Below are positions 58,001 to 64,000 of a DNA stretch of 64,000 nucleotides, piece after piece; positions within the stretch are counted from its first letter, which is position 1; each line of letters opens with the position of its first letter. A program made the translations under genes and the position numbers. The stretch comes from Hydractinia symbiolongicarpus (Eukaryota; Cnidaria; Hydrozoa; Anthoathecata; Hydractiniidae). Location of the stretch: the NCBI RefSeq assembly GCF_029227915.1, contig NC_079887.1:10912001-10976000 (forward strand), in the 5' to 3' direction. The notes below the pieces were generated by a model that saw only the letters and a list, made by a program, of their open reading frames with translations, was not told the origin of the DNA and searched no databases.

Positions 58001-61000
58001 ATAACCCTGGCATAAATTTGTGCACGTCTATCTAAAATTGTACAAGATTTTGGTGGTTGCATCAGTTATTGCAGGATTGAGTGTATATACCTCTGTTTTG
58101 AATTTCGTATTGTACAGGTTGTGGCTAATGCAGTTGCATCACTCACTGAAATTGCAGACTCATCCCCCAGTGCTGTCCAATATTTTGAAATGAACTCAGC
58201 TACCATAAACAAACTATTGACAGCATTGAACGAATGCACAGAGTTAGTATTTTTGTACTTTTTTGGTATCATATATTTTAATGTTATTTCCTTAATTCAT
58301 GATAGAATTTTGTAAAGTTATGAAGCATGTATTTAATTATTAAAGCTTTTCTTTCTGTTACTACTATTAGTATGGAAAACCACTTAAATCATTTTCTCTT
58401 TTTTAGATGGGGCCAAATTTTTATTTTGGATTCTTTGGCAAACTATGTTCCAAAAGATGAGAAGGAAGCACAAAGGTTTTTGATGTTATTTTAAATTATT
58501 AGTGAACTGACACTGCATGTTTATTTTGAAGAAGTTTACTCCAAACAATAACTCCTTTAATTCAAATCAATTTTTAATACTTTTTTAGCATTTCTGAACG
58601 TGTTACTCCAAGATTGTCACATGCTAATGCAGCAGTCGTATTGTCAGCTGTAAAGGTAAGCTTAAAGTGAAAAAACCCCACAACTTTGGCTTCATAAATT
58701 TTGTTTGTGTGTTTGAAAAGTTCCATTTTTTATGCAGTTTAAATATCTTATTTTAACAATTTTTGTTGCTCACAGAATTGATTTTTCACTCTCTACATTA
58801 TATTTTTCAACAGAAGGCTAGTTTAAACTATCCTGTATGTTTTTAATGCAAGTAAGATGTTTTTAATTTCCTCTATTTTTCAGGTATTGATGAAGCTAAT
58901 GGAAATGATGACAACAGGAAATGCATTTGTTCAAAATTTAGTGAAAAAACTTTCACCTCCCTTAGGTAAAATAGTGTGTATGAATTTAAATTGTGATCAG
59001 AGGCCACAATGCACAGAATAAATTTGTATAGCCTCAACCTTTCAGTGTTTTTAGAATTAAGCAATTAATTTTTAGTGACCTTGTTATCAGCTGAACCTGA
59101 AGTACAGTACGTTGCATTGCGAAACATTAATTTGATTGTCCAAAAAAGGTTAGATAGTTTTTTTAGTTTTAATCTGTTTTCAAAAGTGTTAAACTTTTAT
59201 CAGCTTAATTGCCTGGTTCTATTGGCAAGAAAGATTTCTAAAACTAATCCTACAAAATGAATATTATTTTGTTTGTGTTGCTTACCACCATACCAAATTT
59301 CCTATCTTCTTGAATCTTCATGTTAGAAAATGTGTAATTCTGAAAGCTAAAAATTTCTCTTGTTTAGACCTGACATCTTGCGAAATGAAATCAAGGCATT
59401 TTTTGTGAAGTATAACGATCCTATTTATGTGAAGTTGGAGAAGCTCGATATTATGATCCGTTTAGTGTCTCAACAAAACATTGCTCAGGTGCTGGCTGAA
59501 CTGAAGGAGTGAGTTTATTTTTATGTATTTTTATGTATCTTATTTCGTAATAGTATCGTCAAAGCAAAGAATATCAACAATACATACCTGTAAATAAAAC
59601 AATGTGCCCTGTTTGTGACGAATTTGGGGGATTAGGGTTAGTAAAAGGCATTACCTAAGTAGATTTTCATCTAATTTATATACTGTATCTGTTTAGATAT
59701 GCAACTGAAGTTGATGTTGACTTCGTTCGAAAATCTGTCCGTGCAATTGGTCGGTGTGCTATTAAGGTCGAGGTAAGTAACAATTCCTGTTGATTGCAGC
59801 AGCACATATACATAGTCAGTAAACTCAAAATGAACCATATTTTTTTACTGTGTTAAACCTTTCTTTAAATATAGCAATCTGCAGAAAAATGCGTGACAAC
59901 TCTGTTGGATTTAATCCAAAACAAAGTGAACTATGTGGTGCAAGAGGCTATTGTTGTGTTGAAAGTATGTATTTAGTATTTAACAAGTACATATTTTTAC
60001 ATCTGTGATTTAGTGAGGTAAAACCTTCTTTACAGGGGACTATATAAAACGGCAATTTTCTGTTTTGTGAAAAGAGGTATTGCAAACTGCATTGTGTGAA
60101 ATTAATTTGATTGATTGCTTTGAGGTAACTTTACGGGTTTGAAAAAAAGAGCACACATCTTCAAGAGTAAAACACTCATTTGGTCATCTTAAATATTCAT
60201 CTTCTACAATACCAACGAAGATTTTTTTAAAATTTTTCTGCCTTGTATTTAGGATATCTTCCGTCGATATCCGAATAAATATGAAAGCATTATTTCAACA
60301 TTGTGTGAAAACTTGGACTCTTTGGATGAACCTGAAGCTAGGTAATGTAGAAATCACACTTTTTATTGTGTTTCAGTGTGATAGTTGGAATTGGCCCAAT
60401 ATTTGCATAGTGCTGAGCACTGTCAAAACCTGTAAAAGGTGATGGTTTGGCAAAAATATTAATGCTAGCTTCAAAACACAAGAAAAGTACATACTTCCGG
60501 CTCTGCCTATTTAAAAATTAAACAAAATTCTCAGTTGGAAAAAAACTATTCAATATCTTCTGTTTTTACTTCGAACGCCTTCCTGACTTCATTTAGACTT
60601 AGAGAAATTACACACAACAACTGTCGCTTAGTATCACATGTCAATTCGGTTGTTAATTTTTTATTTTATTTTTAGAGCTTCCATGATCTGGATTATTGGA
60701 GAGTATGCTGAACGTATTGACAATGCTGACGAGCTGTTGACCACGTTTTTGGACGGCTTTTCAGATGAAAACACTCAAGTTCAACTTCAGCTCTTGACAG
60801 CTATTGTGAAACTGTTTTTAAAAAGACCGACAGATACACAAGAGTTAGTACAACAAGTGTTAAGTTTGGCAACACAGGATAGTGACAATCCTGATCTTCG
60901 TGATCGTGGTTATATTTACTGGCGTCTTTTGTCAACAGATCCTGCAGCTGCGAAGGTCAGTGAAGATTAAACTCTTTTAAGTGACTTCTTCTTACGGTAA

Positions 61001-63244
61001 ATATCATAACATGCAAACTCGTGTAACACAAGTTAACCTTTTATCCAACTCTACGTTTGTGAAACACCGTTTTTTTTGTAGATAAAAATGAAATGTTTGA
61101 ATCAATGCGTTTTAAAATACTTTTTTTACTATGTTTCCTATTTTTGTTTTTTATGATTTTTTAGGAAGTTGTGTTGGCTGAAAAGCCACTGATATCGGAA
61201 GAAACAGATTTGATTGAACCGAGCTTGTTAGATGAACTAATCTGCCATATATCGAGTTTAGCCTCTGTTTATCATCGTCCGCCAAGCTCTTTTGTTGCTG
61301 GTAAAACACCTGTCCGCCGTGCCACTCTTCCACCTCGTGCAGGTGGTTTGGAACAAGCAAATGAACCAGATGAGATGGCAGCAACTAATCTTGGACCAAC
61401 TCCAACCTTGTCACAAGTCGCAGGAAAACCACTAGCCCCAGCACAATCCCAACCGCCCACATCTGACTCACTTCTCGGAGATTTGCTTGATATGGGTTCC
61501 TCGTACAATGCGCCTGTCCAACAACCAGCTCCGCCCATGCAACAACCAATGCCAGGTAAACCGCATTTTCTGTTGTATATAAAAGCAACTGTATCCTTAC
61601 CATTAACAATAAAACTAAGAAAAGAAGTGTATACCTTTCGACTCGTTTGTTTTAGCTGTCGATTTGCTTGGTGGTGACTTAAGTATGCTCTCTACTCCAA
61701 TGCCGTCAGCACAACCTCCTATTGGAAGCGGTGGTGGTCTTGGTGATCTCTTCAGCATGCAAAGTGCCCTTCCTAGTTCTGGTTACGTTCCACCAAAAAC
61801 CGTAAGACAATTCTGTGCTAGTTTAGAAACGCTTGCAAATATATTGAGAAGAATGCGGTGAAAATCACACGTTATTAAACCTTGAATTTTACTTACATTC
61901 TTCCTGTTTTTTAGGTGTGGCTCCCTGCTGCAAAAGGCAAAGGGCTGGAAATATCTGGTAAACGTTTTATTACAGGATTGCCCAACATTTTTTTTTAAAA
62001 TATTTTTAATTGCTAACAAAAAAACCAGTTCTACTTGATTTTTCGCTCACAGGCAATAGTTATTGACTTCGTTTAACCTCCTGTGGCATCTACGCATAGT
62101 ATCCATCTTTCTTACATCACAGGAACATTTTCTCGGCGAGGAGGACAAATGTATATGGATCTCACTTTCACGAACAAAGCCATGCAAGGAATGGGTGGTT
62201 TCGCCATACAGTTCAACAAAAACAGTTTCGGTATTACTCCTACTTTATTGCAAGTTCAGTCACCGCTTTTACCTAATCAATCAGCTGATACATCTCTCCT
62301 GTTGAATCCTGGTAAGTTAAACCAAACCGTGTATTTCTAAATTCAGATTCTTGCTGCACTTTTTTGTTCTACTTAGTTTTGAAAAAAGTGTTACGTGTAG
62401 CCAGCATAACATTTTTTAGCATTTTGTTGCTGCAGAGTGTAGAATAAGTAATGAACAATAATCATGAACAATAAGCAATGTTTTCGCCTCTTTGGTAGTG
62501 ATACACAGGACTTATGTGCCAAGTGTTTTTTTTTTAAAAAATGTTGGTCCACAACAACCAGAAACTCGTTGTGAAACATATGTGATGTAGATCTGTAGTC
62601 GACTTCGGGGCTGTTCATATGGAAGTATTTCCTCGGGAACCGGGTAAATGTTTCAGCATGATATTTAGTCGAGATCTCGGATTGTTACAAACTTTTAACA
62701 AAAATTTAGTTGCGTTCATATGAGAAAAAACATTTATCCGCCTACTGAGATCTCGGGTGCGCATGATTGAGATCTCGGTAAGCTGGTGATGCAATTTCGA
62801 TTCGGCATAATTTTCAAAAATAAACAAAAGATTCTTATCGCAATAAACAATAGAAACTGATCACATGGTATTTTCTCACCCAAGAAAAAGTTTTTTCGCC
62901 CATGCCATATGAACAGAAAGTAAAAATTATATGTTGAAATATTTCCCCGCTAAGTAAGAAAATATTTCCCATATAAACAGCCCCTTATGCACGCGTTTTC
63001 TAACGACCACACTCTTGTGTTTTAGGCGGCCCGATACAAAAGATGGAACCATTAAATAATCTTCAAGTCGCCATCAAAAACAACATCGACATTTTTTACT
63101 TTAGCTGCTTAATGCCTGCGAACATTCTTTTTCTCGAAACTGGAACAATGGGTACGACAAAGTTTTTGTTGATTCACGATGTTTGTAGACCTTTCTTGCT
63201 AGCACGTGAAAACAAAACTTCTGATTACTCCAGTTCTGTCTGTT

Positions 63245-63306
<62 letters not shown>

Positions 63307-63623
63307 CATATGTCTGTCCATATGTCTGTCTGTCTGTCTGTCTGTCCATATGTCTGTCTGTCTGTCTGTCTGTGTGCTATTTCTAGTAGTTAGTTCTATC
63401 TCCTTTAAATAAAGTAAACAATGAACTTTGGGTTATGGGAAGTTTGAGAAATATTTTCTTCTGTTAGTTTTGCTTTTGTTGTTTGTCTACTGCTATATTA
63501 AAAACATTTTCTTGATGTTGTTCTTGTATATCGCAGATCGTAAAAAGTTCCTAAGCACGTGGCAAGAGATTCCAGGTACTAACGAAGTTCAAAACAACAT
63601 CACAGTGAAAGGTCTTAATTCGG
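55081..63623 (+). CDS. AP2B1: AP-1/AP-2 clathrin adaptor beta subunit (3' end beyond window)
   Basis: This large subunit of the AP-1 and AP-2 adaptors links cargo and membrane to clathrin. Twenty exons (55081-55117 to 63537-63623) give 866 residues in phase. The vertebrate proteins have about 940, so roughly the last 70 are missing. The start [20 protein letters not shown] is nearly that of vertebrate beta2. The alpha-solenoid trunk fills residues 1 to about 580 and includes [20 protein letters not shown] and a basic EAVKKVI segment. The hinge (about 590-710) is Pro/Gln-rich with LLGDLLDM and VDLLGGDL. The ear starts [11 protein letters not shown] and includes [17 protein letters not shown]. 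The sequence does not decide between AP-1 and AP-2. Many invertebrates have one gene serving both, so the symbol is provisional. Introns hold a foldback SINE and a CTGT microsatellite. Confidence 0.96.
57689..57867. mobile_element. Foldback pair of tRNA-like SINE heads in AP beta intron 4
   Basis: The left half has the A-box-like TAGCTTTATGGTAGAGC and the perfect B box GGGTTCAAACCC. The right half (57803-57866) is its inverted copy. They are joined by CATGCCAGAGAGTATAAAAG, a 6-base centre and its complement. The whole 178 bp can fold into one long hairpin. The minus-strand single unit at 40.3-40.5 kb is a relative. Confidence 0.7.
63236..63373. repeat. (CTGT)n microsatellite in AP beta intron 19
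   Basis: About 138 bp of CTGT repeats with three CCATAT interruptions. Frames rich in CLSV or TDRQ on the two strands are repeat artefacts. Confidence 0.95.
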
Positions 63624-64000
63624 GTAAGCGAGACTAAATAATAGACATTTTCGTATTATGGGAAAGGGTTAAAATTCTATTTTAGATTCAAAGGTTACCT
63701 CCAGTGAAAAATCAAGTTGAGCTCATATGAAAGAGCTCAAAAGGTTGTCTAGGAATTTGAATATTTCTTTTAAAATTCTTGATTATTTCTTTCGAATTTG
63801 AACTAAGAAGATTAATAATTATGCATGATGTCAAGAGTATCCTCTGCAAGAGAGTTAATTTGACATATTTCAAAAGCCATATAGAGTTAAAAATGTTTTA
63901 TGGCCGTTCACTTTGACGCGTTTTGAACATTTTACATAATTTTTTTATTTAGTTACCATAATTATGCTCAATGCTAACTCATGGCGTCACAATTTCGCAT
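63624..64000 (+). other. Start of AP beta intron 20, cut by the window edge
   Basis: After the donor G|GTAAGCG at 63623 no further exon is seen before the end. The remaining ear-platform exons must lie to the right. Confidence 0.7.

Noticed and set aside
63206-63412. Cysteine/serine-rich and TDRQ-rich ORFs
   Set aside because: Products of the CTGT microsatellite inside AP beta intron 19.
1-64000. CRISPR array or prokaryotic operon
   Set aside because: All direct repeats found are microsatellites, minisatellites or mobile elements, and all recognised genes contain spliceosomal introns.

Overview
This is a eukaryotic, AT-rich, intron-dense and repeat-rich window from an animal. No bacterial-type operon, CRISPR array or rRNA gene was seen. 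Four conserved animal genes can be rebuilt exon by exon with GT-AG introns and consistent phases. They are IFT22/RABL5 (minus, 17181-19807), MORC2 (minus, 24508-35203), MNT, a Max-network bHLH-zipper repressor (minus, 41927-52137), and the beta subunit of AP-1/AP-2 (plus, 55081 to beyond the right edge). A metazoan is certain, because MNT and MORC2 are animal genes. Short AT-rich introns, abundant tRNA-derived SINEs, small Helitron-like elements and splice acceptors lying just upstream of start codons would suit a cnidarian, perhaps a hydrozoan. That last step is inference.

Layout. 1-17180 has no recognised intact gene. It holds small Helitron-like elements, a decayed MADF-like gene abutting an inverted-repeat element, a MITE-like element and a 0.68-kb minisatellite with a 12-bp unit. 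17181-19807 is IFT22. 19808-24440 is repeat-rich: non-LTR retrotransposon remnants, a tRNA-like SINE pair and an isolated palindromic RFX X-box. 24445-35203 is MORC2 with 26 coding exons and a possible further 5' exon at 37.7 kb. 35.3-41.7 kb is largely unannotated. 41.7-52.3 kb is MNT, whose 7.9-kb intron 2 contains a possible alternative first exon, a TTAA-flanked inverted-repeat transposon and a SINE. 52.8-54.6 kb is a repeat cluster. 55.1-64 kb is the AP beta gene.

The genes act in unrelated processes: ciliary transport, chromatin silencing, transcriptional repression and clathrin-coat adaptor function. They are ordinary neighbours rather than a pathway cluster. The most interesting observations are three. 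A phase-compatible alternative MNT first exon would exchange the SIN3-interaction motif for a different N-terminus. Two Helitron-like elements abut head to tail with no intervening base. A 1.45-kb element with near-perfect terminal inverted repeats is flanked by TTAA inside the MNT intron.
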